Source: Comamonadaceae bacterium
GTDB taxonomy: Bacteria; Pseudomonadota; Gammaproteobacteria; Burkholderiales; Burkholderiaceae_C
DNA length: 64,000 nt
NCBI GenBank assembly: GCA_003599455.1
Contig: QZKF01000012.1
Span: 1-64,000, forward strand
Reading direction: 5' to 3'
Shown: positions 7,489 to 15,709 of the stretch, piece by piece
Layout: the number at the start of each line of letters is the position of its first letter
Numbering within the stretch: position 1 is the stretch's first letter
The notes under the pieces: generated by a model
The model's input: the letters and a program-made list of their open reading frames with translations, nothing else
What the model was told of the DNA's origin: nothing
Database searches by the model: none
Translations under genes and position numbers: made by a program

Positions 7489-8265
7489 ATGCGCTTCGAC
7501 GTCATCACCCTGTTTCCCGAGCTGTTCGCACCGTTTTTGCAGCACGGCATCAACCGCCGCGCCTTCGAGGCCGGCCTGGTGGACGTGCATCTGTGGAACT
7601 CGCGCGATTTCGCCGAAGGCAACTACCGCCGGGTGGACGACCGCCCGTTCGGCGGCGGTCCGGGCATGGTCATGATGGCCGAGCCGCTGTGGTTGTGCCT
7701 GCAGGCGGTGCGCGCCGAGCGCGCGGAGCCCGAAGCGGCCCGCGCGCCGGTCGTGCTGTTTTCGCCCATCGGCGAGGCGCTGGACCACGCCGGCGTGGAG
7801 CGCTGGTCGCACAGCCAGGGCGCGGTGCTGGTGTGCGGCCGCTACGAGGGCATCGACCAGCGCTTCATCGATGCCTGCGTGGACATCCAGATCAGCCTGG
7901 GTGACTTCGTGCTTTCGGGCGGCGAAATCGCCGCCATGGCGCTGCTCGACGCGGTCGCGCGGCTGCAGCCCGGCGTGCTGGGCGACGAGGGCAGCCACCA
8001 GCAGGACAGCTTCAACCCCGCGCTCGACGGCCTGCTCGACAGCCCGCACCACACCCGGCCCGAGGTCTGGCAGGGCCCGAACGGGCCCATGCCCGTGCCC
8101 GAGGTGCTGCTGGGCGGCCATCACGAGCGCATCGCGCGCCACCGGCGCGAGCAGAGCCTGCTGCTCACGGCGCGCCGGCGGCCCGAGCTGCTGGCCCGCG
8201 CCCGGGAGCAGGGTTTGCTGGACGCCGCCGACCAGACTTTCCTGCGCGCCCGGGGCTTGCTATAA
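7489..8265 (+). CDS. trmD: tRNA (guanine-N1-)-methyltransferase
   Basis: This 258-residue SPOUT-class enzyme methylates G37 of tRNAs from S-adenosylmethionine. It starts MRFDVITLFPELF and carries the trefoil-knot segments VVLFSPIGEAL, LVCGRYEGIDQRF and SLGDFVLSGGEIAAM, plus RPEVWQG and HHERIARHRREQSL. The ATG at 7489 gives the standard N terminus. It lies 98 bases downstream of rimM, separated by the palindromic element. Confidence 0.96.
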   Translation: MRFDVITLFPELFAPFLQHGINRRAFEAGLVDVHLWNSRDFAEGNYRRVDDRPFGGGPGMVMMAEPLWLCLQAVRAERAEPEAARAPVVLFSPIGEALDHAGVERWSHSQGAVLVCGRYEGIDQRFIDACVDIQISLGDFVLSGGEIAAMALLDAVARLQPGVLGDEGSHQQDSFNPALDGLLDSPHHTRPEVWQGPNGPMPVPEVLLGGHHERIARHRREQSLLLTARRRPELLARAREQGLLDAADQTFLRARGLL

Positions 8266-8266
8266 T
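8238..8266 (+). promoter_or_regulatory. Possible internal promoter for rplS
   Basis: TATAAT at 8261-8266 overlaps the last codons of trmD and sits 17 bases after TTTCCT (8238-8243). The following 130 bases are non-coding with several short GC hairpins, consistent with rplS having its own leader. The -35 is weak. Confidence 0.4.
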
Positions 8267-8398
8267 CCAAGGCTTTTCGATCCTCTGACCGGCCGCCGCG
8301 ACCGGGCCAGCCCGCAACCCCCGCAAAGGGTTGGACAGGGCCCCTGCCGGATTCGCGGCCTTTAGTGCAGCGCGGGCATGATCGACGAACAGGAAACC

Positions 8399-8755
8399 AT
8401 GAACCTCATCCAGACCCTCGAGCAGGAAGAAATCGCTCGCCTCGGCAAGGTGATCCCGCCGTTCGCCCCTGGCGACACCGTGATCGTCAGCGTCAACGTG
8501 ATCGAAGGCACGCGCAAGCGCCTTCAGGCCTACGAAGGCGTGGTCGTCGCTCGCCGCAACCGCGGCCTGAACTCCAGCTTCATCGTGCGCAAGATCTCCA
8601 ACGGCGAAGGCGTCGAGCGCACCTTCCCGCTGTACAGCCCGCTGATCGCCAAGATCGAAGTCAAGCGCCGCGGTGCCGTGCGCCGCGCCAAGCTGTACTA
8701 CCTGCGCGAGCGCAGCGGCAAGTCGGCACGCATCCGCGAAAAGCTGGGCGCGTAA
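8399..8755 (+). CDS. rplS: 50S ribosomal protein L19
   Basis: This 118-residue protein starts [15 protein letters not shown] and contains the L19 hallmarks [22 protein letters not shown] (cut here), [14 protein letters not shown] and [15 protein letters not shown]. It lies at the 30S-50S interface. An in-frame upstream ATG at 8378 exists, but 8399 gives the canonical length and has AGGAA seven bases ahead. A hairpin terminator follows 33 bases after the stop. Confidence 0.96.
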   Translation: MNLIQTLEQEEIARLGKVIPPFAPGDTVIVSVNVIEGTRKRLQAYEGVVVARRNRGLNSSFIVRKISNGEGVERTFPLYSPLIAKIEVKRRGAVRRAKLYYLRERSGKSARIREKLGA

Positions 8756-8788
8756 GGCGCTTCGGGTTCGACCCGAAGTCCTGCTCCC

Positions 8789-8818
8789 AAGAAAGCCGCT
8801 CCCCGGAGCGGCTTTCTT
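8789..8818 (+). terminator. Intrinsic terminator after rplS
   Basis: AAGAAAGCCGCTCC, a CC loop, then GGAGCGGCTTTCTT: a 14-bp perfect stem with a T-rich 3' arm. The U tract is short but the position after rplS fits termination of the ribosomal cluster. Confidence 0.75.
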
Positions 8819-8843
8819 GCGTCTGGCCTATGCTCGCCTTCAC

Positions 8844-9527
8844 ATGACCCAGCTCCTGCCCGCTTTCGATCCGCGCCTCGTCCCCATCGTCGCGGACGCC
8901 GCCGACGAATTGCTGCGGCCCGCCCACGCGCAGCGCCTCACCCCCGACGGCCTGCGCGAGCTCTTTGCCCGCCCGCCGGTGTGGACGCCCGAGTTGCACC
9001 GCGAGAAGAAGTTTGCCGACCGCGCGCCCGCCCACGCCGCGGTGCTGCTGCCGCTGGTGATGCGCGACGAGCTCACGCTGATCCTGACCCAGCGCACGGC
9101 CCACCTGTCCACCCATTCGGGCCAGATCGCCCTGCCTGGCGGCAAGCTCGACCCCGAAGACGCTGACGCCACCGCCGCTGCCTTGCGCGAGGCACACGAA
9201 GAGATCGGGCTGGAGCCCGAACGCGTGGAGGTGCTGGGTTCGCTGCCGGTGTACGTGACCGGCACGTCCTTCATCGTCACGCCGGTGGTCGGTCTGGTGC
9301 GGCCGGGCTTCGAGCTGGTGCCCAACCCCGATGAGGTCGACGACGTGTTCGAGGTGCCGCTGGCCTACCTGATGAACCCGCTGCACCACCGCCGCCATGC
9401 GATGGCGTTCGAGGGCGTGGTGCGCGAGTGGTACTCCATGCCCTACCTCGATGGCGACCGCGAGCGCTTCATCTGGGGCGCCACCGCGGGCATGCTGCGC
9501 AATTTCTACCGCATGCTCAGCGCCTGA
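8844..9527 (+). CDS. NUDIX hydrolase, CoA pyrophosphatase family
   Basis: This 227-residue NUDIX enzyme of the NudL/CoAse type probably hydrolyses coenzyme A to phosphopantetheine and 3',5'-ADP. The NUDIX box is complete near residues 105-130 (GGKLDPED, REAHEEIGLE), and the upstream LTQRTAHLSTHSGQIALPGGK is the CoA-pyrophosphatase (UPF0035) signature. It starts 26 bases after the rplS terminator. Confidence 0.88.
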   Translation: MTQLLPAFDPRLVPIVADAADELLRPAHAQRLTPDGLRELFARPPVWTPELHREKKFADRAPAHAAVLLPLVMRDELTLILTQRTAHLSTHSGQIALPGGKLDPEDADATAAALREAHEEIGLEPERVEVLGSLPVYVTGTSFIVTPVVGLVRPGFELVPNPDEVDDVFEVPLAYLMNPLHHRRHAMAFEGVVREWYSMPYLDGDRERFIWGATAGMLRNFYRMLSA

Positions 9528-9588
9528 GCGCGGGCACCGCGCCTGCACGCAGGGTCGCACCTGCGGGGCACGCCACTATGATGGCGCC

Positions 9589-10518
9589 ATGAGCTTTTTC
9601 GCCATCCTCATCGCGCTGCTGCTCGAGCAGGCGCGTCCCCTCGCTTTCGACAACCCGGTGCACGCCGGCCTGCGCGGCTGGGCCCGCACCGTGCGGCGCA
9701 ACCTCGATGCCGGGCAGTCCTCGCACGGCTGGGTCGCCTGGTCGCTGGCCGTCGGCGTGCCGGCCGCTGTCGCGGGCCTGGTGTACTGGGGCCTGTGGCA
9801 GTTCAGCTCGGTGCTCGCCTTCGTGTGGGTCGTGGGCATCCTGTACGTCACGCTGGGCTTTCGCCAGTTCAGCCACCACTTCAGCGAGATCCGCCAGGCG
9901 CTTGACGTGGGCGACGATGCGGTCGCGCGCGAGAAGCTGGCGCGCTGGTTGCGGGTCGATGCGTCCAGCCTGCCGCGCACCGAGCTGCTGCGCCAGGTGA
10001 TCGAGCAGTCGGTGCTCGCGGCGCACCGCCACGTGTTCGGCGTGCTGGTGTGTTTCGTGGTGTTCTGGGCCCTGGGCCTGGGCCCGTCCGGCGCGGTGTT
10101 CTACCGCCTGGCCGAGTACCTCTCGCGCAACTGGCGCGCGCGGCCCGACGGCACGCCCAGCCTGGCCTTGCAGCAGGCGGCGATGCAGGCCTGGAGCTGG
10201 GTCGACCACGTGCCGGCCCGCATCACGGCGCTCGGGTTCGCCGTCGTCGGCAACTTCGAGGAAGCCGTGGCCAGCTGGCGCGGTGACGCCGAGCGCTTCG
10301 CGCCCGGCAGCGATGGCGTGGTGCTGGCGGCCACCTCGGGCGCACTCAACGTGCGGCTGATGCCGCAAACCGACGCGCTCACGCCCCTGGAAGAGGGCGA
10401 CCCGGGCACCCGGCCGGAGCCGCAGCTCGCCCACCTGGGCAGCGTGGTCGGCCTGGTGTGGCGCGCGGTGGTGCTGTGGATGCTGCTGCTGGCGCTGCTG
10501 ACCCTTGCGGGCCTCTGA
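9589..10518 (+). CDS. CbiB/CobD-family (AmpE-like) membrane protein
   Basis: This 309-residue integral membrane protein has an N-terminal segment MSFFAILIALLLEQARPL and helices near 55-95, 145-170 and at the C terminus (VVLWMLLLALLTLAGL). It belongs to the CobD/CbiB superfamily. True CbiB condenses cobyric acid with aminopropanol phosphate in cobalamin synthesis, while the related AmpE is an inner-membrane sensor. This conserved Burkholderiales version sits among housekeeping genes with no other B12 genes nearby, so an AmpE-like or unknown role is as likely as cobamide synthesis. The ATG at 9589 opens the first helix. Confidence 0.7.
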   Translation: MSFFAILIALLLEQARPLAFDNPVHAGLRGWARTVRRNLDAGQSSHGWVAWSLAVGVPAAVAGLVYWGLWQFSSVLAFVWVVGILYVTLGFRQFSHHFSEIRQALDVGDDAVAREKLARWLRVDASSLPRTELLRQVIEQSVLAAHRHVFGVLVCFVVFWALGLGPSGAVFYRLAEYLSRNWRARPDGTPSLALQQAAMQAWSWVDHVPARITALGFAVVGNFEEAVASWRGDAERFAPGSDGVVLAATSGALNVRLMPQTDALTPLEEGDPGTRPEPQLAHLGSVVGLVWRAVVLWMLLLALLTLAGL

Positions 10519-10524
10519 GCCCTG

Positions 10525-11472
10525 CTAGTAGCGGCGCTTGTCCGACAGTTCGGCGAACAGCTCGCGGTACAGGCGGTAGCGGTTCTCGCTGATCGCGAGC
10601 GCATCGGCGCCCGGCTGATCCGGGTCGCCGGTCTGCACATGTGCCACCACCGCGCAGCCCGGCTCGTGCAGGTGGGTGCAGTTGTAGAAGCGGCAGGCGC
10701 CCAGCGTGGCATTGAGGTCGGGCATGAGGTGGGCGAGCTGCATGGGCTCGATGTGGTTCAGGCCGAATTCCTGAAATCCCGGCGAGTCGATCAGCGCGGT
10801 GCTGCGCGCCCCGTCCACCCAGTACCAGGTGGTGCTGGTGGTGGTGTGCTTGCCCGAGTTCAGTGCCCGAGAAATCTCGCCCGTGAGCGCCTTGGCCATG
10901 GGCACCAGGCGGTTCACCAGCGTGCTCTTGCCCACACCCGAGGGGCCCAGCACCAGCGTGCGTTTGCCCGAGAGCCGCTGCTGCAGCGCGTCCAGCCCGT
11001 CATCGCCACCGGCGTCCTGGCCCTCGGCCTTGAGCCGCAGCGGCATCACCGTGCAGCCCATGCGGCGGTAGGGCTCCAGCCGCGCCCAGGCCCGGTCGAA
11101 GGCCGGCTGCAGGTCGCTCTTGTTGAGCACGATCAGCACGTCGATGCGCTCGGCCTGCGCCGCGATCAGCGCGCGCGCGAGCTGGCTTTCGGAGAACTCG
11201 GGGTCGGCCGCCACCAGCACCAGCACCTGGTCGAGGTTGGCGGCGAAGGACTTGGTGCGCATCTCGTCCTGCCGGTAGAACAGGTTGCGCCGCTCGTCCA
11301 CGCGTTCGATGCTGCCTTCGTCGCCGGTGATCTGCCATTGCACCTGGTCACCCACCACCACCGGGTTCTTCTTGCCACGCGGGTGGCAGATGCGGCGCTC
11401 GCCGCCGGGGCTTTCCACCAGGCAGTGGCGGCCGTGGGCCGCCACCACCAGACCGGTTTGCAGATCGGCCAT
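10525..11472 (-). CDS. rsgA: Ribosome small-subunit GTPase RsgA
   Basis: This 315-residue circularly permuted GTPase acts late in 30S maturation. An OB-fold comes first, then G4 (LNKSDL), G1 (GPSGVGKSTL near 179-188) and G3 (DSPGFQE) in the permuted order, and a C-terminal zinc-binding region with CRFYNCTHLHEPGC. Its ATG overlaps the stop of phhB by one base (TGATG), so the two are coupled. The 3' end converges with the CbiB-like gene, six bases apart. Confidence 0.95.
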   Translation of the reverse strand: MADLQTGLVVAAHGRHCLVESPGGERRICHPRGKKNPVVVGDQVQWQITGDEGSIERVDERRNLFYRQDEMRTKSFAANLDQVLVLVAADPEFSESQLARALIAAQAERIDVLIVLNKSDLQPAFDRAWARLEPYRRMGCTVMPLRLKAEGQDAGGDDGLDALQQRLSGKRTLVLGPSGVGKSTLVNRLVPMAKALTGEISRALNSGKHTTTSTTWYWVDGARSTALIDSPGFQEFGLNHIEPMQLAHLMPDLNATLGACRFYNCTHLHEPGCAVVAHVQTGDPDQPGADALAISENRYRLYRELFAELSDKRRY

Positions 11473-11792
11473 CAGGCCTTCTGCAACGCGTCCACCGCGC
11501 TGGCGCAGTGGAAGTCGCTGACCGAGATGCCGCCCACGTCGTGGGTGTTGAAACGCACCGTGCAGCGGCTGTAGCCCAGGGCCAGGTCGGGGTGGTGGTC
11601 TTCGCGGTGGGCGATCCAGGCCAGCGCGTTGACGAAGGCCATGGTCTCGTGGAAGTTGGCGAAGCTGTAGGTCTTCTCCAGCGCGCCGTCGATCAGCTTC
11701 CAGCCCTGGGCGGCGTCGCCGTTGAGCTGGGTGAGCTGGGTCACGATTTCGGTGGCCGAGAGCGCGCGGCGGTTCTGGTGGATGGGGTTCAT
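11472..11792 (-). CDS. phhB: Pterin-4a-carbinolamine dehydratase
   Basis: This 106-residue protein regenerates dihydrobiopterin-type cofactor by dehydrating 4a-hydroxytetrahydropterin, normally serving phenylalanine hydroxylase. The family motif is present: FHETMAFVNALAWIAHREDHHPDL, including the paired active-site histidines, and SRCTVRFNTHDVGGIS. No phenylalanine hydroxylase gene is in the window. It lies 15 bases downstream of the M48 peptidase gene and overlaps rsgA, forming a three-gene minus-strand operon. Confidence 0.92.
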   Translation of the reverse strand: MNPIHQNRRALSATEIVTQLTQLNGDAAQGWKLIDGALEKTYSFANFHETMAFVNALAWIAHREDHHPDLALGYSRCTVRFNTHDVGGISVSDFHCASAVDALQKA

Positions 11793-11807
11793 GGGGTCGG
11801 GTTCAGG

Positions 11808-13070
11808 TCAGGCGGCCTGCAGGCGCGACAGGCGCTCGCTGGCGGGCGGGTGGGAATAGTAGAAACGCGCATACACCGGGTCGGGCGTGAGCGTGCTGGC
11901 GTTGTCCTTGTAGAGCTTGAGCAGGGCGCTGGCCAGGTCGGGTCCGCTGGTGTGTTCCACCGCATAGGCGTCGGCCTCGAACTCGTGCTTGCGCGAGAGC
12001 TGCGCCATCAGCGGCGAGAGGAAGAAGGTGAACAGCGGCACGACCATCATGAACAGCAGCAGGGCCAGCGCGTCGTTGGGCGTGTCCATGGACGGCGTCA
12101 CGCCCAGCCCGCTGTAGAACCAGGCCTGGCTCGACACCCAGCCGAGCAGCGCGAAACCCGCCAGGCTCAGCGCGAACATGAGCGCGATGCGCTTGAGGAT
12201 GTGGCGGCGCTTGTAGTGGCCGAGCTCGTGCGCGAGCACGGCGTCGATCTCATCGGGGCTGAGCTGCTTGAGCAGGGTGTCGAAGAACACCACGCGCTTG
12301 GCGGCACCGAAGCCGGTGAAGTAGGCATTGGCGTGGGCGCTGCGCTTGCTGCCGTCCATCACGAACAGGCCCTTGGCCGCGAAGCCGCAGCGCTGCATGA
12401 GGGCGTTCACCCGGGCCTTGAGGGTTTCGTCGCCCAGCGGCTCGAACTTGTTGAACAGCGGCGCGATCACCGTGGGGTAGAGCACCAGCGCGAGCAGGTT
12501 GAACACCATCCACACGCCCCAGGCCCAGAGCCACCAGGTCGGGCCGGCCGCGCCCATGAGCCAGAGCACCAGCGCGGCAATGGGCAGGCCGATCAGCGCA
12601 CCGACCAGCGCGCCCTTGAACAGGTCGGCCAGCCAGAGCGACATCGTCATCTTGTTGAAGCCGAACCGTTCCTCGATGCGGAAGCTCGCGTACCAGCCCA
12701 GCGGCAGGGTGATCAGGCCGCCGATCACCACGAAGGCCGCGAGCAGCGCGAGCTGCTGCACCAGGCCGCCACCGAGCGCGCCCAGCAGCGCCTGGTTCAG
12801 CCAGTCGAGCCCGCCCAGCAGCGTCCAGCCCAGCAGCAGCGCCGCGTCGATGGCGGTTTCGATCAGGCCGAAGCGGGTCTTGGTGATGGTGTAGTCGGCC
12901 GCTTTCTGGTGGGCCTCGACCGAGATGGTGTCGCTGAACGCGGCCGGCACCACGCCGCGGTGGCGCGCCACGTGGCGGATCTGCCGGCTCGCCAGCACGG
13001 TGCGGATGACCAGCCCCAGCACCAGCAGGGCGCAGAAGAGGGCGGTGAAAGAGAGCGAAGCGGTGTCCAT
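11808..13070 (-). CDS. M48-family membrane zinc metallopeptidase (Ste24-like)
   Basis: This 420-residue protein has six or more transmembrane helices and the zinc-protease motif HELGH (in [13 protein letters not shown], near residues 280-284), with the third ligand in [12 protein letters not shown] near 356-367. The architecture matches the Ste24/CAAX-protease-like group, longer than HtpX. It probably degrades membrane proteins or signal peptides. It is first in the M48-phhB-rsgA operon and divergent from orn. Confidence 0.9.
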   Translation of the reverse strand: MDTASLSFTALFCALLVLGLVIRTVLASRQIRHVARHRGVVPAAFSDTISVEAHQKAADYTITKTRFGLIETAIDAALLLGWTLLGGLDWLNQALLGALGGGLVQQLALLAAFVVIGGLITLPLGWYASFRIEERFGFNKMTMSLWLADLFKGALVGALIGLPIAALVLWLMGAAGPTWWLWAWGVWMVFNLLALVLYPTVIAPLFNKFEPLGDETLKARVNALMQRCGFAAKGLFVMDGSKRSAHANAYFTGFGAAKRVVFFDTLLKQLSPDEIDAVLAHELGHYKRRHILKRIALMFALSLAGFALLGWVSSQAWFYSGLGVTPSMDTPNDALALLLFMMVVPLFTFFLSPLMAQLSRKHEFEADAYAVEHTSGPDLASALLKLYKDNASTLTPDPVYARFYYSHPPASERLSRLQAA

Positions 13071-13168
13071 GGGGCAGAGTCTATCGAAGACGGCCTGGGC
13101 TGCGCGCCCGGGGGCCTTGCGGCACCACGCCGGCAGGGCCTTGCGGCGGATCGGTGAAAATCGCGGCC

Positions 13169-13774
13169 ATGACTTCTGCCCACCCCCCGGCCGCCACGGC
13201 CACGGCGAGCCCCGCCACCGACACCCCCACCCTGGCCAAGAGCGACCAGAACCTGGTCTGGATCGACTGCGAGATGAGCGGGCTCGACCCGGACAAGGAG
13301 CGGTTGCTGGAGATTGCGGTGGTGATCACCGGCCCGCAGCTCACGCCGCGCATCGAGGGCCCGGTGCTGGTGATCCACCAGAGCGATGCCGTGCTGGGCG
13401 CCATGGACGCCTGGAACAAGGGCACGCACGGCAGGAGCGGCCTGATCGACAAGGTCAAGGCCAGCACGGTCGACGAGGACGAAGCCCAGGCCACGCTGCT
13501 GGCCTTCATCGGCAAGTACGTGCCCAAGAGCGGCTCGCCCATGTGCGGCAACACCATCAGCCAGGACCGCCGCTTCCTGGTGAAGTACATGCCCAAGCTG
13601 GAGGCTTACTTCCACTACCGCTGCCTGGACGTGAGCACGCTCAAGGAGCTGGCCAAGCGCTGGCGGCCCGAGGTCTACGAGTCGTTCAAGAAGCACCAGA
13701 AGCACACCGCGCTGGCCGATGTGCACGAGTCGATCGACGAGCTCGAGCACTACCGCACCCACTTCCTGCGCTGA
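13169..13774 (+). CDS. orn: Oligoribonuclease
   Basis: This 201-residue DEDDh 3'-5' exonuclease degrades dinucleotides and nanoRNA and is usually essential. The first acidic motif is in [16 protein letters not shown], the second Asp is in [12 protein letters not shown], and [11 protein letters not shown] carries the last His and Asp. Residues 1-27 form an Ala/Pro/Thr-rich extension before the core. I chose ATG 13169; a GTG at 13154 is also in frame but has no better ribosome site. Confidence 0.94.
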   Translation: MTSAHPPAATATASPATDTPTLAKSDQNLVWIDCEMSGLDPDKERLLEIAVVITGPQLTPRIEGPVLVIHQSDAVLGAMDAWNKGTHGRSGLIDKVKASTVDEDEAQATLLAFIGKYVPKSGSPMCGNTISQDRRFLVKYMPKLEAYFHYRCLDVSTLKELAKRWRPEVYESFKKHQKHTALADVHESIDELEHYRTHFLR

Positions 13775-13779
13775 TCCGC

Positions 13780-15372
13780 ATGGGAAAAAACGCTGGCTTC
13801 CGCTTCATCGCCAGGCACCAGGACGCGCTGCAACTGGGCGCCGCGCTGCTGTTTCTGGTGCTGGTCGGGGGTTGCGCGTATGTCATGGGGGGCCCGCCAG
13901 CGGGCCTGACCCCGTCGGCCACCTGGCTGCTCGTCGTGGCCACCGTGGTCGGTGTCTACATGGCCATGAACATCGGTGCCAACGACGTGGCGAACAACAT
14001 GGGACCGGCGGTGGGGTCCGGTGCCATCACCATGGGCGCGGCCCTCGCGGTGGCGGCGTTGTTCGAGGCGCTGGGCGCGATCGTGGCGGGTGGCGAGGTG
14101 GTGAACACCATCAAGAGCGGCATCGTCGATGCCAGCCGGTTCGCCGACGCGGACACCTACGTCCGCGTGATGCTCGCCGCACTGCTGGCCGCGGCCCTCT
14201 GGCTCAACCTGGCCACCGCGCTGGGCGCGCCTGTCTCCACCACCCACTCCATCATCGGCGCCATCACGGGCGCGGGCATCGCCGCCGGTGGCTGGGGCCT
14301 GATCAACTGGCACAACGTCGGCTCCATCGCCTTGAGCTGGGTGCTGTCGCCGCTCATGGGCGGCGTGCTGGCGGCGGGCTTCCTGTATGTCATCAAGCGC
14401 AGCGTGACCTACCGCAGCGACCGGACCGCCGCCGCGCGCCGTGTCGTGCCCCTGCTGATCGGGCTCATGGTCTGGGCGTACACCACCTACATGTTGCTCA
14501 AGGGTATGGGCCGCCTGGTCACGGTGGACTTTCTCGAGGCGCTGCTGGCCGGTGCGGTGCTGGCGCTGGGGGTCTGGTGGTTGACCCGCAAATCCATTGC
14601 AAGGCTGGCCTCTCGCCAGCGCAGCGGCAAGGACGGTGTCAACCGCCTGTTCACCTGGCCGCTGGTCTGCTCGGCCGCGCTGTTGAGCTTCGCCCATGGC
14701 GCCAACGACGTGGCCAATGCCGTCGGACCGCTGGCCGGCATCTACGAAGCCTTGCAGGGCGGCGCGCTCGCCGGCTCGCTTGTCTCGCCGTGGTGGATCC
14801 TGCTGGCTGGCGCGCTGGGGCTGTCAGTGGGCCTGGTGCTGTACGGTGCCAAGCTGGTCCGCGTCGTGGGCCGCGAGATCACCGAGCTCGACAACATGCG
14901 CGCCTATGCGATCGCCATGGCCGTGGCGATCACGGTCATCGCCGCCTCGCAGCTGGGCATACCCGTGTCCACCACCCACATCGCCATCGGGGGGGTGTTC
15001 GGCGTGGGCTTCCTGCGCGAACTGCTCAAGGTGAACTACGCCAGGATGGAGCAGACCGTGTTTGCTGGCCACCAGGGGGAAGACCAGGCCGCCGTGCGCG
15101 CCTACCTGGCGCGCTTCGAGGCGGCCGAGGTGGCGGACAAGAAACGCATGCTGGACGACATGAAACGCCGCATCCGGCAGCGCGCGGCGGCGCACACCGA
15201 AAGCGCCGTGCTCGACAAGAGCGAGCTGAAGGCCTTGAAGAAGGTGTACAGGAAGGAAATCGTCAAGCGCTCGGCGGTCATGCGCATCGTGGCGGCCTGG
15301 ATCGTCACCGTGCCTGCCAGCGCCTTGCTCGCGGCGTTCCTGTTCTACGTGGTGCGTGCGGTCCTGAGCTGA
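13780..15372 (+). CDS. Pit-family inorganic phosphate transporter
   Basis: This 530-residue inner-membrane PiT symporter takes up phosphate (or metal phosphate) with H+ or Na+. Both inverted-repeat signatures are present: NIGANDVANNMGP near 65-77 and HGANDVANAVGP near 305-316. The paired GAPVSTTHSIIG and GIPVSTTHIAIG motifs are also clear. Residues about 435-500 form a hydrophilic, charged, helical insert before the last transmembrane helix. The ATG is five bases after the orn stop. Confidence 0.9.
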   Translation: MGKNAGFRFIARHQDALQLGAALLFLVLVGGCAYVMGGPPAGLTPSATWLLVVATVVGVYMAMNIGANDVANNMGPAVGSGAITMGAALAVAALFEALGAIVAGGEVVNTIKSGIVDASRFADADTYVRVMLAALLAAALWLNLATALGAPVSTTHSIIGAITGAGIAAGGWGLINWHNVGSIALSWVLSPLMGGVLAAGFLYVIKRSVTYRSDRTAAARRVVPLLIGLMVWAYTTYMLLKGMGRLVTVDFLEALLAGAVLALGVWWLTRKSIARLASRQRSGKDGVNRLFTWPLVCSAALLSFAHGANDVANAVGPLAGIYEALQGGALAGSLVSPWWILLAGALGLSVGLVLYGAKLVRVVGREITELDNMRAYAIAMAVAITVIAASQLGIPVSTTHIAIGGVFGVGFLRELLKVNYARMEQTVFAGHQGEDQAAVRAYLARFEAAEVADKKRMLDDMKRRIRQRAAAHTESAVLDKSELKALKKVYRKEIVKRSAVMRIVAAWIVTVPASALLAAFLFYVVRAVLS

Positions 15373-15709
15373 TCCCGCTGAAAAACATTCAGGGTTTTCC
15401 CTCAATGTGTGCCATAATCAACGGCTTCGCAGGCAACTGCGATGATTTGTGCATCTGCCTCACACACCAGGCCCCCCGAACACAGCATTGGCACGGCGTC
15501 CTCCGGACACCAGCCAGTTCCAGCGGATGGGGCCTTCGCTCCCGGCGTCACGTTTCTCACTGTGACCCATGGCGCGTCGATCGTTTGATGGTTGATGTTT
15601 TGTAACCACGAACGGATCCGACGCCCCGGAGCTGCCACCTTTTGAGGTTGGCCGTCCCCTCCAGCGTTTGCATTCGATCAATTGCGCATTTTCTGGCGCA
15701 TGGACGAAC
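15373..15709 (+). promoter_or_regulatory. Long non-coding leader of the RhlE-type helicase gene
   Basis: These 337 bases hold no convincing gene. A -10-like CATAAT at 15413-15418 would give a transcript with a leader near 290 bases. Early in it lies a short dyad, CGCAGGCAACTGCG. Cold-shock and RNA-helicase genes often carry long structured leaders for autoregulation, but no known riboswitch class was recognised. Confidence 0.45.

Noticed and set aside
8761..8780. GGGTTCGACCC as the T-arm of a tRNA
   Set aside because: It is a chance match just after rplS; no acceptor, D or anticodon arms surround it.
9589..10518. Reading the CbiB-like gene as evidence for a cobalamin biosynthesis cluster that supplies EutBC
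   Set aside because: No other cobalamin genes and no cobalamin riboswitch were seen; the gene sits in a conserved housekeeping block.
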